64,000 nucleotides of DNA from Nocardioides humi (GCF_006494775.1 NZ_CP041146.1:5146001-5210000), one strand, 5' to 3'; numbered from the stretch's first letter, positions 16,707 to 25,970 are shown. Made by a program: numbers and translations. The notes: generated by a model from the sequence alone, not told the origin.

Positions 16707-17840
16707 ATGTCCGACCAGCCCGCCGCGCCGCCGCGCGCGCTTCCTCTCGTCCTCGCGGAGCCGCGGGGGCGCAAGAAGCCTCCCCGGCACCTCGCCGACC
16801 TGACGCCGGCCGAGCGCAAGGACCTGCTGGTCGAGATGGGCCTGCCGGGCTTCCGGGCCAAGCAGGTCGCGACCCACTACTTCTCCCGGCTGGTGGACGA
16901 CCCGGCGCAGATGACGGACCTGCCCGCCGCCCAGCGCGCCGACCTGGTCGACGCGCTGCTGCCGGACCTGATGACGCCGCTGCGTACCCTCGAGGCCGAC
17001 AAGGGCACCACCCGCAAGACCCTGTGGCGGCTCTTCGACGGCGCGCTCGTCGAGTCGGTCCTGATGCGCTACCCGGGACGGGTGACCATGTGCGTGTCCA
17101 GCCAGGCCGGCTGCGGCATGGCCTGCCCGTTCTGCGCCACCGGCCAGGGCGGCCTCCAGCGCAACATGTCCACCGCCGAGATCGTCGAGCAGGTCCTCGC
17201 CGGCGCCCGTGCCCTCGACCGCGACGAGGTGCCCGGCGGACGGGGGCGCGTCAACAACATCGTGTTCATGGGCATGGGCGAGCCGCTGGCCAACTACCGG
17301 GCCGTCGTGGGCGCCGTACGACGCCTCACCGACCCGGCCCCCGACGGCTACGGCATGTCCGCGCGCGGCATCACCGTCTCGACCGTCGGCCTCGTGCCCC
17401 GGATCAAGCAGCTGGCTGACGAGGGCATCCCGGTCACGCTGGCGCTGTCCCTGCACGCTCCCGACGACGAGCTGCGCAACGAGCTGGTCCCGATCAACAC
17501 GCGGTTCTCGGTGGCGGAGACGGTCGACGCGGCGCACGAGTACTTCGCGAGGACCGGTCGGCGGGTGTCCATCGAGTACGCCATGATGCGCGGCATCAAC
17601 GACCAGGCGTGGCGTGCGGACCTGCTCGCCGACGTACTGAACGAGCGTGGGCGCGGGTGGGTGCACGTCAACCTGATCCCGCTCAACGAGGTCCGCGGAT
17701 CGCGCTTCACCCGCTCGCGCGACGAGGACACCGACGAGTTCGTACGCCGGCTCGAGGCCCAGGGCATCAGTACGACGATCCGCGACACGCGTGGCGACGA
17801 GATCGACGCTGCGTGCGGGCAGCTCGCCGCTTCGGAGTAG
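16707..17840 (+). CDS. rlmN: 23S rRNA (adenine(2503)-C(2))-methyltransferase
   Basis: 377 residues. Radical-SAM enzyme that methylates C2 of A2503 in 23S rRNA and A37 in some tRNAs. The CxxxCxxC cluster motif is in [20 protein letters not shown] near residue 135. Other family segments: [43 protein letters not shown], and [11 protein letters not shown]. The C-terminal CGQLA provides the methyl-accepting Cys region ([14 protein letters not shown]). It belongs to the cdsA-rlmN backbone, here separated from cdsA by the accessory block. Confidence 0.97.
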   Translation: MSDQPAAPPRALPLVLAEPRGRKKPPRHLADLTPAERKDLLVEMGLPGFRAKQVATHYFSRLVDDPAQMTDLPAAQRADLVDALLPDLMTPLRTLEADKGTTRKTLWRLFDGALVESVLMRYPGRVTMCVSSQAGCGMACPFCATGQGGLQRNMSTAEIVEQVLAGARALDRDEVPGGRGRVNNIVFMGMGEPLANYRAVVGAVRRLTDPAPDGYGMSARGITVSTVGLVPRIKQLADEGIPVTLALSLHAPDDELRNELVPINTRFSVAETVDAAHEYFARTGRRVSIEYAMMRGINDQAWRADLLADVLNERGRGWVHVNLIPLNEVRGSRFTRSRDEDTDEFVRRLEAQGISTTIRDTRGDEIDAACGQLAASE

Positions 17841-17847
17841 ACAGACC

Positions 17848-17862
17848 GAGGTCGACGACCTC
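17848..17862. terminator. Small hairpin between convergent rlmN and a 48-residue gene
   Basis: GAGGTCG and CGACCTC form a near-perfect dyad in the 20-bp gap between two stop codons. No U-run follows, so terminator function is tentative. Confidence 0.3.
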
Positions 17863-18007
17863 AGGCCTCCCTCCGACCGTCGATGCCGTACTTCTCCTTG
17901 ACGAACTGCCAGAAGAGACGCACGGCCTCATCGCGTGGCCGCTCGATGCGGTCTGCTCCGCCGACGGTGGGGAGGTGCTCCACGACGACATCGGGGTAGT
18001 GGGGCAT
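17861..18007 (-). CDS. Small protein of 48 residues, unknown function
   Basis: An ATG at 18007 gives a short frame with normal GC-biased third positions and non-shadow composition (VRLFWQFVKEKYGIDGRREA at the end). Two upstream GTG/ATG alternatives could add a few residues. It follows the LapA-like gene on the same strand after 65 bp. I do not recognise a family. It may be a genuine small protein or the surviving tail of a longer gene. Confidence 0.45.
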   Translation of the reverse strand: MPHYPDVVVEHLPTVGGADRIERPRDEAVRLFWQFVKEKYGIDGRREA

Positions 18008-18072
18008 GCTCACACGCACCGCGTCCACCGGCGCAGGAGCTCCGGGGCAGGGGCGACGATCAAGTCCCGGTG

Positions 18073-18303
18073 TCAGTCGCCCTTGCGGCGGTGCAGCCAC
18101 GGGAACAGCGAGCCCACGGCGAGTCCGGCGGCGAAGACCACCAGCAGCCAGATCCAGGCCGGCATCGTCAGCTCCCAGAACAGGAACTCGATCCGGCCCT
18201 CGCCGGTGTTCTGGAAGACGAACACCAGGGCCAGGACGGCCAGGACCGCGCCGGCGACGGCCCTCGGGCTGATCCGTGACGTCTTCTGCTCCTGATTCGC
18301 CAC
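18073..18303 (-). CDS. LapA-domain (DUF1049) small membrane protein
   Basis: 76 residues; GTG start 18303. Two membrane segments (AVAGAVLAVLALVFVFQNTG and PAWIWLLVVFAAGLAVGSLF) flank the LapA/DUF1049 hallmark FVFQNTGEGRIEFLFWE. In proteobacteria LapA helps regulate lipopolysaccharide synthesis; the actinobacterial version has no known role. It begins 17 bp after the end of the metallophosphoesterase gene on the same strand. Confidence 0.85.
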   Translation of the reverse strand: MANQEQKTSRISPRAVAGAVLAVLALVFVFQNTGEGRIEFLFWELTMPAWIWLLVVFAAGLAVGSLFPWLHRRKGD

Positions 18304-18320
18304 CTGCGTGCTCCTTCCGG

Positions 18321-20040
18321 TCAGGCCAGCGGGTTGGCCACCAGCAGCTCGACGTTGCGGTCGTCGAGCGTGCCGAGTCCACCCTCGTGGTCATGCCAGT
18401 CGTTGGCCGCGATCTCGCGGGCGAGCCCGGCGAGCTGCTCGGTGTTCGCGGTGCCGGCGCCGGCGGAGGCCGGGCCGGCGTGGTCGACCATCGTGGTGAA
18501 GAGGGACAGGGTGCCGTCGCGGTTGTCGGCGATCTCGATGATCCGGGCCTGCTGGGCCAGTCGATGTGGGAGGCGGTGGTGATCTCCCACAGGCCGCCGC
18601 CGTCCGGTCGGGGGCGCGGGGTGACCTTGTTGCGGTGGGTGTGGCCGTTGATCCAGGCGACCACCGACGGTGCGGCGAGGAGGGCGTCGAGGACCTTGGC
18701 GCCGGTGACCCGGGTCTCGAGGGAGCCTCCGGTGGCGACGAGCGGGTTGCCCATGGTGTCGGAGGTGTGGTGGCTGAAGACCATCACGACCTTGTCGGCC
18801 GACTGCGCGAGCAGCGCGGTGAGCCACGCGAACTGGGTCTTGTCGAGCGAGCCGTCGGCGTACCCGTTGGGGTTGACGGTGTCGAGGACGACGAACCGGA
18901 ACCGGCCCTGGTCGAAGGAGTAGTACGCCGTGCCCTGCTGCCGGTTGGCGGTGGTGAAGCCGTGGCCGAAGGGGGCGCCGCCGAGCAGGAAGTGCTGCTC
19001 GACGATCTGCTTGCGGGTGAGGAGCCGGCGGTTGAGGTCGGGGGTGACCACGCGGACGGCGGCGTTGGAGACGCCGCCGAGGAGGTTGGTGAGCAGCGCG
19101 CCGGGGTTGGTCGTCAGGTCCTGGAGCAGCTGGCCCGGGTCGAGCCCGAGCGGTGGCGAGATGATCTTGAGCGCGCCGAGCGCGATCAGGTTGAGCTGCA
19201 GGGTCGAGGCGGGGAAGTTGCCCTGGGCGAGGCCGTCGTGGTTGCCGAACACGGAGTACCACGGGACGGCGAGGCCCTCCGCGGCGAACGGGCGGCGCGC
19301 CGCGTCGAGCAGCCCGGGGACGACCGGCAGGCCGTACTCCGAGCGCGGGCGGTCGACCGGCTTGCCGGCGGGGTTGCCGTGGGGGTGCCAGTACGCCGGG
19401 TCGTAGGTCGCCGAGCTGCTGTCGGCCACGCCCTCCCAGGTGCCGAGGTTGCCGGAGTCGAAGCGCACCTGGCCGCCGTTCAGCACGCTGATGTTCCAGC
19501 GGACCTCGTTGAGCTGGGAGTTGTCGGAGTTGTCGCCGGTCTGGATGGCGAGCGCGAACGGCTTGCCGGTGACCGGGCCGCTGCCGATCCGGTTGATGGC
19601 GCGCACCATCGAGTCGGCGACCTGGCCGGTGAGCATCTCGTGCGGCCGGTACGACGACGTGAACAGCCCCGTCGCGGGCAGGGGCTCGGGTCGTCGAGCC
19701 GGTCGGTCCACTCCAGGCGCAGCGGCGACTGGGCGTCGACGATGTGGACGTCGCTGAGCTGGACGAACGAGATCAGCCCCTGGCGGCGGGTGGCCCGCCC
19801 GGCGTCGCTGAGCACGCCGAGCCCGGTCCGCGCCCGGTGCGGCTCGCCCGCGGCGGCGATGACGGGTCGGTAGCCGCCGGCGCCCGCGGGACCGGGCACG
19901 AACGTCCGGCCGAGCGTGGCGGGAGCGTCGGGCGCCGCGGAGGCGGGGGAGCGCAGGACGCCGGGGAGCGTGGTCGCGGCGGCGGCGAGCCCGCCGGCGG
20001 CGATGGCGTTGCGGATCAGGTTTCGGCGAGAGATCTCCAC
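18321..20040 (-). pseudogene. Tat-exported metallophosphoesterase (TIGR03767-like), two apparent one-base deletions
   Basis: From a GTG at 20040 the protein begins with a twin-arginine signal (ISRRNLIRNAIAAGGLAAAA) and FVQLSDVHIVDAQSP, a metallophosphoesterase DxH motif. The frame breaks near 19684-19692 and continues in another frame with PEPLPATGLFTSSYRPHEML, then AIQTGDNSDN, WYSVFGNHDGL, VMVFSHHTSD and INGHTHRNKV, i.e. the metal-binding blocks. Near 18553-18559 it breaks again and continues with ARIIEIADNRDGTLSLFTTM to the TGA at 18321. Adding one C/G at each point gives one protein of about 573 residues. Both breaks look like assembly indels. The substrate is unknown; the enzyme is secreted. 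Confidence 0.85.
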
Positions 20041-20235
20041 GTCGGACGCAACGAGCCGGGGGTGACCGGGGTCACGTGCCCCGGCGTCCGTACTCCTGTC
20101 GTTCACGAACGGGACGCCCGACACTCCCGCAACCGTGACGGATCGTTGACGCTCCGTCCCTACCTTCCGAGACATGAGCAATCAGATCGGCAGCGCGGCG
20201 GGAGTCGACCGCCGGCAGCTTGCTGCCCCCTGTCG

Positions 20236-21390
20236 ATGGAGACGCGCTCGATCGATTCAGCACCGAAGCTCCGGGTGCTCGTGGTGGCCGAGTCGTTCCT
20301 CCCGCAGATCAACGGCGTCACCAACTCCGTGCGCCGGGTGCTCGAGCACCTCGCGGCCGAGGGGCACCACGCCGAGCTCGTGGCGCCGACCGGCCCGGAC
20401 ACCTACGCCGGGTTCCGGGTCCACCGCGCCCGCGGCGCCAACCTGCCGTTCTACCCGGACTTCCGGCTCGGCCTGGAGACCCGCCGGCGGCTGCGCCAGC
20501 GGATGCTCCGGTTCCGGCCCGACGTCGTCCACATCGCCTCGCCCGCGACCCTCGGCTACCAGGCCGCCCGCGCCGCCGAGGAGCTCGGCATCCCCACCGT
20601 GGCGATCTACCAGACCGACCTCGTCGGCTTCGCCGAGCGGTACGACGTCCCGGGCGGCGTCCGCGCCGCCGCCGGCCTGACCCGGCGCATCCACCAGCAC
20701 GTCGACCGCACCCTGGCCCCGTCGACGGCGAGCATCGACCAGCTCCGCGCGCTCGGCGTACCGGAGGTGCACCGCTGGGGCCGCGGCGTGGACCTGGTCG
20801 CCTTCCACCCGCGGCACCGCGACGAGGCGCTGCGGCGGCGGATCGCGCCGGACGGCCGCCTCCTCGTCGGGTACGTCGGCCGGCTGGCCGCCGAGAAGGA
20901 GCTGGACCTGCTCACCCATCTGGCCGACGACCCGCGGTACGCGCTGGTCCTGGTCGGCGGCGGCCCGGAGGAGCAGCGGCTGCGCGGCCTGCTCGGCCGG
21001 CGCGCGACCTTCCTCGGCCTGCTGCACGGCGACGACCTGAGCCGGGCCTACGCCTCGCTCGACGTCTTCGTCCACACCGGCCGCTACGAGACCTACTGCC
21101 AGTCCGCCCAGGAGGCGCTCGCCTCCGGCGTCCCCGTGGTCGCCCCCGCCGCCGGCGGACCGGTCGACGTCGTCGCGCACGGCGCCTCCGGCCTGCTCTA
21201 CCGCCCCGGCGACGGCGCCGATCTGGCTGCGGCGGTGGGCCGGCTGGCCGGCGACCCCGCCCTGCGGCGCAGGATGGGCGCCACCGCGCTCCGGGCGGTG
21301 CAGGAGCGGTCGTGGTACGCCATCAACGAGCAGCTGGTCGCCCACTACCGCGCCGTCGCCGGCGGACGGGTCAGCGCGCGGGCTGCATAG
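20236..21390 (+). CDS. GT4-family glycosyltransferase, MgtA/PimB-like alpha-mannosyltransferase
   Basis: 384 residues; ATG at 20236 chosen because it directly precedes the conserved start KLRVLVVAESFLPQINGVTN. GT-B fold: the N-terminal acceptor domain (PFYPDFRLG, RPDVVHIASPATLGYQAARA, AIYQTDLVGFAERY) and the C-terminal donor domain (VGYVGRLAAEKELDLL, GLLHGDDLSRAYASLDVFVH, TYCQSAQEALASGVPVVAPA) are intact. The E(x7)E donor motif is present. Similar enzymes transfer mannose from GDP-Man to glycolipids of the actinobacterial envelope. The exact acceptor is not predictable. The 3' end overlaps the convergent LOG gene by 20 bp. Confidence 0.85.
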   Translation: METRSIDSAPKLRVLVVAESFLPQINGVTNSVRRVLEHLAAEGHHAELVAPTGPDTYAGFRVHRARGANLPFYPDFRLGLETRRRLRQRMLRFRPDVVHIASPATLGYQAARAAEELGIPTVAIYQTDLVGFAERYDVPGGVRAAAGLTRRIHQHVDRTLAPSTASIDQLRALGVPEVHRWGRGVDLVAFHPRHRDEALRRRIAPDGRLLVGYVGRLAAEKELDLLTHLADDPRYALVLVGGGPEEQRLRGLLGRRATFLGLLHGDDLSRAYASLDVFVHTGRYETYCQSAQEALASGVPVVAPAAGGPVDVVAHGASGLLYRPGDGADLAAAVGRLAGDPALRRRMGATALRAVQERSWYAINEQLVAHYRAVAGGRVSARAA

Positions 21391-22327
21391 AGATCACGGC
21401 CGCGGCCTCCTCGACCGTGTCGACGAGGTGCACGTGCGCCTCCATCGCCCGGCCGCGGGCGAGCGCCCGGAGCAGCGGCCAGGCGGGCAGCTCCTCGGTC
21501 CAGTAGCGGCGCCCGACGAGCACCATCGGCGCGACGGCGTCGTCGGTGGCGTAGTAGTTCTCGCAGGCGTCCTGGAAGATCTCCTGCACGGTGCCGCCGG
21601 CGCCGGGGAGGAACACGATCCCGGCGTCGCAGACCATCAGCAGGATCGCCTCGCGCAGCGCGTTGCGGAAGTACTTCGCGATCGCGGTCGCGAACAGGTT
21701 CGGCGGCTCGTGTCCGTAGTGCCAGGTCGGGACGCCGAGCGACGGGCTCGGCTCGGGGCACAGCGCGGACGCCGAGCGGGCGGCGGCGACCCAGGCGTCG
21801 ACCGACGGGTGGAAGGACGGTACGGCGGCCAGTCGGCGCACCGCCTCGGCGAGCGCGTCCGGGGGAGCCGCCGCCATCCGGCCGCCGAGATTGGCCGCCT
21901 CCATCGCGCCGGGGCCGCCGGTGGCGACGACGTGGTCCCGGCCGAGCAGGGCGCCGAGCCGGGCCGCCTCGGCGTAGGCCGGGGTGCCGCGGTCCGCGGC
22001 GTGCCCGCCCATCACGCCGACCAGCCGGTCCGCGGCGACCTCGGCGACCCAGGTGCCGAGCGCGGTGTCGATCGCCTGGTCGTGCAGCACCTCGGCGAGC
22101 GCCTCGGCCGGTCCCGACGTGGCCAGCGCCCAGTGGTAGGCGCGGCCGTCGAGGGTGTCGGCGTAGGCGGGTGCGTCGTAGAGCTCGTCGGGGGTGTAGA
22201 GCCGGCTGCGGACGATGTCGAGGCCGGCGACGTGGCTGCTGCCCGCGGCGCCGGCCCCGGCCTCGAGGGCGTGGTCGTCGTCGGTGCGGCACTCGACGAC
22301 GACGCTCCGGGCGCGGGTGCTCCTCAC
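21371..22327 (-). CDS. LOG-family (Lysine decarboxylase-like nucleoside 5'-monophosphate phosphoribohydrolase-like) protein
   Basis: 318 residues; GTG start 22327. The Rossmann-like LOG core shows VGVMGGHAADRG near residue 105, TGGPGAMEAANLGG near 140, and LPGAGGTVQEIFQD near 240, matching PGGxGTxxE-like nucleotide-binding segments. True LOG enzymes release cytokinin-type bases; long bacterial versions like this one are of unknown substrate. The N-terminal ~60 residues are an extra module. It is convergent with the glycosyltransferase gene. Confidence 0.8.
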   Translation of the reverse strand: MRSTRARSVVVECRTDDDHALEAGAGAAGSSHVAGLDIVRSRLYTPDELYDAPAYADTLDGRAYHWALATSGPAEALAEVLHDQAIDTALGTWVAEVAADRLVGVMGGHAADRGTPAYAEAARLGALLGRDHVVATGGPGAMEAANLGGRMAAAPPDALAEAVRRLAAVPSFHPSVDAWVAAARSASALCPEPSPSLGVPTWHYGHEPPNLFATAIAKYFRNALREAILLMVCDAGIVFLPGAGGTVQEIFQDACENYYATDDAVAPMVLVGRRYWTEELPAWPLLRALARGRAMEAHVHLVDTVEEAAAVISMQPAR

Positions 22328-22397
22328 GCCGCGTGACGCTACCGTGCCGGTCCCGATCCCACCTGTCGGCCTCGCGCTGTCTGCTTTGTGGGATGAG

Positions 22398-22428
22398 GTT
22401 TGTCTATAGACTAACTTGACTTTAATCT
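22398..22428 (+). promoter_or_regulatory. Palindrome-overlapped promoter of metY-metX
   Basis: The palindrome GTCTATAGAC (22402-22411) extends to an 18-bp inverted repeat (22398-22415) with one mismatched pair. It overlaps a -35-like TTGTCT (22400-22405), which is 17 bp from TAATCT (22423-22428). This AT-rich island stands out in a GC-rich gap. It probably binds the sulfur-metabolism repressor of this operon; the half-site GTCTA/TAGAC resembles McbR half-sites but in the opposite order. Confidence 0.6.
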
Positions 22429-22478
22429 TGGTGAGACATCGCCCCGAGTGATCGAGGGGCCACCGACAGGAGCCACCG

Positions 22479-23765
22479 ATGACCTACCGTCCCGAGACCC
22501 TCGCCGTCCACGCCGGCCAGGAGCAGGCCGACCCCGCCACCAACGCGCGGGCGGTGCCGATCTACCAGACGACGTCGTACGTCTTCAACGACACCGAGCA
22601 CGCCGCGAACCTGTTCGCGCTCGCCGAGCCGGGCAACATCTACACGCGGATCATGAACCCGACCCAGTCGGTCTTCGAGGAGCGGCTGACCCAGCTCGAG
22701 GGCGGCGTCGGCGCGCTCGCCACCGCCTCCGGCTCCGCCGCGACGACCTACGCCGTGCTCAACCTGACCTACGCCGGCGACAACATCGTCGCCCTCTCGA
22801 CGCTCTACGGCGGCACCTACGCCCTCTTCGCGCACACGCTGCCCCAGTTCGGCATCGAGGTCCGCTTCGTCGACCCGGAGAAGCCGGAGGACCTCGCGAA
22901 GCACGTCGACGAGAAGACCAAGCTGGTCTTCGCCGAGACCGTGGGCAACCCGAAGATCAACGTGGTCGACGTCCGGGCCTGGGCCGACGCCGCCCACGCG
23001 CAGGGCCTGCCGCTGATCGTCGACAACACCGCGCCCACGCCGTACCTCGCCCGGGTCTTCGACCAGGGCGCCGACGTGGCCGTGCACGCCGCGACGAAGT
23101 ACATCGGCGGCCACGGCACGTCCATCGGCGGCATCATCGTCGACTCCGGCAACTTCGACTGGGCCGCCCACGCCGAGCGGTTCCCGGGCCTCACCCAGCC
23201 CGACGCCGCCTACCACGGCGTGGTCTGGACCGAGGCGGTCGGCAATCTCGCCTACATCATCCGGGCCCGGACCGTGCTGCTGCGCAACACCGGCGCGGCC
23301 GTCGCGCCGCTCAACTCCTGGCTCTTCCTGCAGGGCCTGGAGACCCTCCACCTGCGCATGGAGCGGCACTCCGCCAACGCCCTCGCGGTCGCGGAGTTCC
23401 TCCAGGGCCACGACGCGGTCTCCTGGGTGAGCTACCCCGGCCTGGCCGACAGCCCCTACAAGGCCGTCGCCGACCGCACCTTCACCGGCAAGGGATACGG
23501 CGGCCTGGTCAGCTTCGGCGTGAAGTCCGGCCGCGACGGCGGCAAGCGGCTCGTCGAGGCGCTCGAGCTGTTCAGCCACCTCGCCAACATCGGCGACACC
23601 AAGTCGCTGGCGATCCACAACGCGACCACCACGCACTCCCAGCTCACCCCGGACGAGCTCGAGGCCGCCGGGGTGCCCGAGGACATGGTCCGCCTGTCGA
23701 TCGGCATCGAGAACGTGGACGACATCATCGCCGACCTCGAGCAGGCCCTCGCCGCGTCGAAGTGA
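22479..23765 (+). CDS. metY: O-acetylhomoserine sulfhydrylase (aminocarboxypropyltransferase)
   Basis: 428 residues; ATG after GACAGGAG. PLP enzyme of the Cys/Met metabolism family that makes homocysteine from O-acetylhomoserine and sulfide. Signatures: ETLAVHAGQEQADPATNARA at the start, TSYVFNDTEHAANLF, YTRIMNPTQSVFEERL, the PLP-lysine segment HAATKYIGGHGTSIGGIIVD, and the C-terminal GDTKSLAIHNATTTHSQL. The length (~430) is that of MetY rather than the shorter MetB/MetZ. Its stop overlaps the GTG of metX, so the two-step route from homoserine is one operon. Confidence 0.95.
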   Translation: MTYRPETLAVHAGQEQADPATNARAVPIYQTTSYVFNDTEHAANLFALAEPGNIYTRIMNPTQSVFEERLTQLEGGVGALATASGSAATTYAVLNLTYAGDNIVALSTLYGGTYALFAHTLPQFGIEVRFVDPEKPEDLAKHVDEKTKLVFAETVGNPKINVVDVRAWADAAHAQGLPLIVDNTAPTPYLARVFDQGADVAVHAATKYIGGHGTSIGGIIVDSGNFDWAAHAERFPGLTQPDAAYHGVVWTEAVGNLAYIIRARTVLLRNTGAAVAPLNSWLFLQGLETLHLRMERHSANALAVAEFLQGHDAVSWVSYPGLADSPYKAVADRTFTGKGYGGLVSFGVKSGRDGGKRLVEALELFSHLANIGDTKSLAIHNATTTHSQLTPDELEAAGVPEDMVRLSIGIENVDDIIADLEQALAASK

Positions 23766-24859
23766 ACGACTCCCTCGGCACCGTCACGACCGAGCGGGTC
23801 GTCCTCGCCCACGAGGGCGACCCGCTGGTCCTGGTGTCCGGCGCGCGGCTGCCGCACGTCGAGGTCGCCTACGAGACGTACGGCGAGCTGTCGGCCGCGC
23901 GCGACAACGCGGTGTTCGTCTGCCACGCCCTCACCGGCGACGCGCACGCCGCCGGCTGGCACGAGGATGCCCGCCGCCCGGGCTGGTGGGACAACCTGAT
24001 CGGTCCCGGCAAGGCCGTCGACACCGACCGGCTCTTCGTCGTGAGCGCCAACATGCTCGGCGGCTGCTCGGGCACGACCGGGCCGCAGTCGGTGGACCCG
24101 GCCACCGGGCGCCGCTACGGCCCCGACTTCCCGGCGCTCGACATGGCCGACTTCGTCACGGTCCACCGCCGGCTGCTCGACCACCTCGGCATCACCCGCC
24201 TCCATGCCGCCGTCGGCGGCTCGCTGGGCGGGATGCAGGTCCTCGAGTGGGCCCTGCAGGAGCCCGACCGGATCGACCGTGCGGTCCTCGTCGCCGCGAG
24301 CTCGCGGCTGACGACGGAGAACATCGCGTTCTCCGCGGTCGCGCGCGCCGCGATCCTGGAGGACCCCGACTTCCACGGCGGCCGGTACGCCGAGCACGGC
24401 GTCACCCCGCGCCACGGGCTCAAGATCGCGCGGATGATGGCCCACATCACCTACGTCTCCGGGATCTCCCTGGCCGAGAAGTTCGGGCACGCCCGGGACA
24501 CGACCGGCACCGACAAGCGACTGGCCGCCGACTTCGAGGTCGAGCACTACCTGCAGCACCAGGGCGAGAGCTTCCTGGGCCGCTTCGACGCGCTGTCGTA
24601 CCTCCACCTGACCCGCCCGATGGACTACTTCGACCCGTTCGGCGCCCACCCGGACGCCGTACCGTCGACCCGGTTCCGGCTGGTCTCCTTCGACTCCGAC
24701 TGGCGCTTCCCGACCGCCCACTCGCTGCGCATCCGCGACCAGCTGGGCGCCCGCGGCGTCACCGTCGACCACACCGAGCTCGCCTCGCCGTGGGGGCACG
24801 ACTCGTTCCTGCTGGAGCCGCCCGGCTACCACGACCTGGTGCGCTCGTTCCTCGCCTGA
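23762..24859 (+). CDS. metX: Homoserine O-acetyltransferase
   Basis: 365 residues from a GTG overlapping the metY stop. Alpha/beta-hydrolase-fold acyltransferase that makes O-acetylhomoserine. The nucleophile is Ser154 in GGSLGGMQVLEWAL. Other family marks: YETYGELSAARDNAVFVCHA, LTGDAHAAGW, GGCSGTTGPQSVDPATGRRY, and the catalytic Asp/His in SFDSDWRFPT and SPWGHDSFLLE. The product feeds MetY directly. Whether acetyl- or succinyl-CoA is used cannot be fixed by eye, but pairing with MetY favours acetyl. Confidence 0.95.
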   Translation: MNDSLGTVTTERVVLAHEGDPLVLVSGARLPHVEVAYETYGELSAARDNAVFVCHALTGDAHAAGWHEDARRPGWWDNLIGPGKAVDTDRLFVVSANMLGGCSGTTGPQSVDPATGRRYGPDFPALDMADFVTVHRRLLDHLGITRLHAAVGGSLGGMQVLEWALQEPDRIDRAVLVAASSRLTTENIAFSAVARAAILEDPDFHGGRYAEHGVTPRHGLKIARMMAHITYVSGISLAEKFGHARDTTGTDKRLAADFEVEHYLQHQGESFLGRFDALSYLHLTRPMDYFDPFGAHPDAVPSTRFRLVSFDSDWRFPTAHSLRIRDQLGARGVTVDHTELASPWGHDSFLLEPPGYHDLVRSFLA

Positions 24860-24888
24860 CCGAGCGGGCCCGCGGCTACCATGACCGG

Positions 24889-25884
24889 ATGACCCGACCG
24901 GTGCTCGAGCGGTTCTCGGTGGTCGACGCCGACGACCTCGACGAGTTCCGCGCGTCGGTGTCGCGAGCGCTCACGCCGCACCGCCTCGTCCCGCTGGAGC
25001 GGTCCGGCCGGGTCGAGCGGGTCGCCGTCGCGGTCGCACCGCTCGGCGCGCTCTCCCTCGTGTACGGCGAGCACCGCGGCGCCGAGCTGGGCGCGACCCT
25101 CACCGAGCAGGTCGACTACTACGACGTGAACCTCTCCTGGGGCGGGCGCAACCTGATCAGCTGCGGGGACGACGAGGTCGTCGTCGAAAGCCACACGGCC
25201 GGGATCATCTCGCCCCGGATGCAGGCGCTGATGCGGCTGAGCAGCGACTACCGTCAGCTCCACGTCCGCTTCGAGCGGTACGCCCTGGAGCGTCACCTCG
25301 AGCAGATGCTCGGCCGGACCGTGGTCGCGCCGATCCGGTTCCGGATGGACATGGACCTGCGCGGCCCGGCGGCCGCGTCCTGGGCCCGCGCCGTGCGGCT
25401 GCTCGTCGACGACCTTGAGGAGCCCCTCGGCCTCGCCGACGCCGTCGACGAGGGCAACCCGTGGGCCGGCTTCCTGATGACCGGCCTCCTGCTCGCCCAG
25501 CCGCACAACTACAGCGACCAGCTCGCCGAGCGTCGCCACGGCGCGCACCGGCCCGCGCCGGTCAAGCGCGCGATCGACCTGATCGAGGCCCACCCCGAGG
25601 AGGAGCTGTCCGTCGAGCGGCTGGCCGGCGAGGGCGGGGTCAGCGCCCGCTCGCTGCAGCGGCACTTCCGCGACCACGTCGGCGTGACGCCGCGGCAGTA
25701 CCTCCAGCAGGTCCGGCTCGCCCGGGTCCACGACGACCTCCGCGCGGCCCGTCCCGGCAGCGGCCTGACGGTGGCCGACGTCGCCCTGCGCTGGGGCTTC
25801 ACGCACGTCCCGCGGTTCGCCGGCGCCTACCTCGACCGGTACGGCGAGTCGCCCTCCACGACGCTGCGCGCCCTTCCGGAGTGA
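24889..25884 (+). CDS. AraC-family transcriptional regulator of the aromatic operon
   Basis: 331 residues; ATG at 24889. The N-terminal ~200 residues form an AraC-ligand-binding-like domain (AraC_binding_2 type, VDYYDVNLSWGGRNLI). The C-terminal double helix-turn-helix is at ~225-330: LSVERLAGEGGVSARSLQRH, FRDHVGVTPRQYLQQVRLAR, TVADVALRWGFTHVPRFAGA, YLDRYGESPSTTLRA. It lies 86 bp upstream of the monooxygenase gene in the same direction. Two direct repeats in that gap (25908-25935) are good candidates for its binding site, so it probably activates the operon in response to an aromatic inducer. Confidence 0.88.
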   Translation: MTRPVLERFSVVDADDLDEFRASVSRALTPHRLVPLERSGRVERVAVAVAPLGALSLVYGEHRGAELGATLTEQVDYYDVNLSWGGRNLISCGDDEVVVESHTAGIISPRMQALMRLSSDYRQLHVRFERYALERHLEQMLGRTVVAPIRFRMDMDLRGPAAASWARAVRLLVDDLEEPLGLADAVDEGNPWAGFLMTGLLLAQPHNYSDQLAERRHGAHRPAPVKRAIDLIEAHPEEELSVERLAGEGGVSARSLQRHFRDHVGVTPRQYLQQVRLARVHDDLRAARPGSGLTVADVALRWGFTHVPRFAGAYLDRYGESPSTTLRALPE

Positions 25885-25907
25885 CGGCCGGCACACTCGT
25901 GTCGCTC

Positions 25908-25935
25908 AGCGGATCAGGCTGACGCGAAGCGGATC
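25908..25935 (+). promoter_or_regulatory. Direct repeats, candidate AraC-type activator site
   Basis: AGCGGATC occurs at 25908-25915 and 25928-25935, 20 bp apart (about two helical turns), the usual geometry for AraC-family half-sites. The downstream copy lies near the -35 position relative to TTACCT/TACCTA at 25952-25958. The monooxygenase ATG is at 25971. Confidence 0.55.
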
Positions 25936-25970
25936 GTCGCGGGCGCCCGGCTTACCTAGCGTCCGTTGCC

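Noticed and set aside
20174..20235. Possible earlier start or small gene (MSNQIGSAAGVDRRQL...) before the GT4 gene
   Set aside because: The frame runs into shadow composition after ~20 residues and does not join the GT4 frame without an added change; the evidence is too weak to call it.
22330..22478. SAM riboswitch before metY
   Set aside because: The leader after the predicted start is only ~45 bases with one small bulged hairpin (GCCCC..GGGGC). None of the conserved SAM-I, SAM-II or SAM-IV elements could be found.
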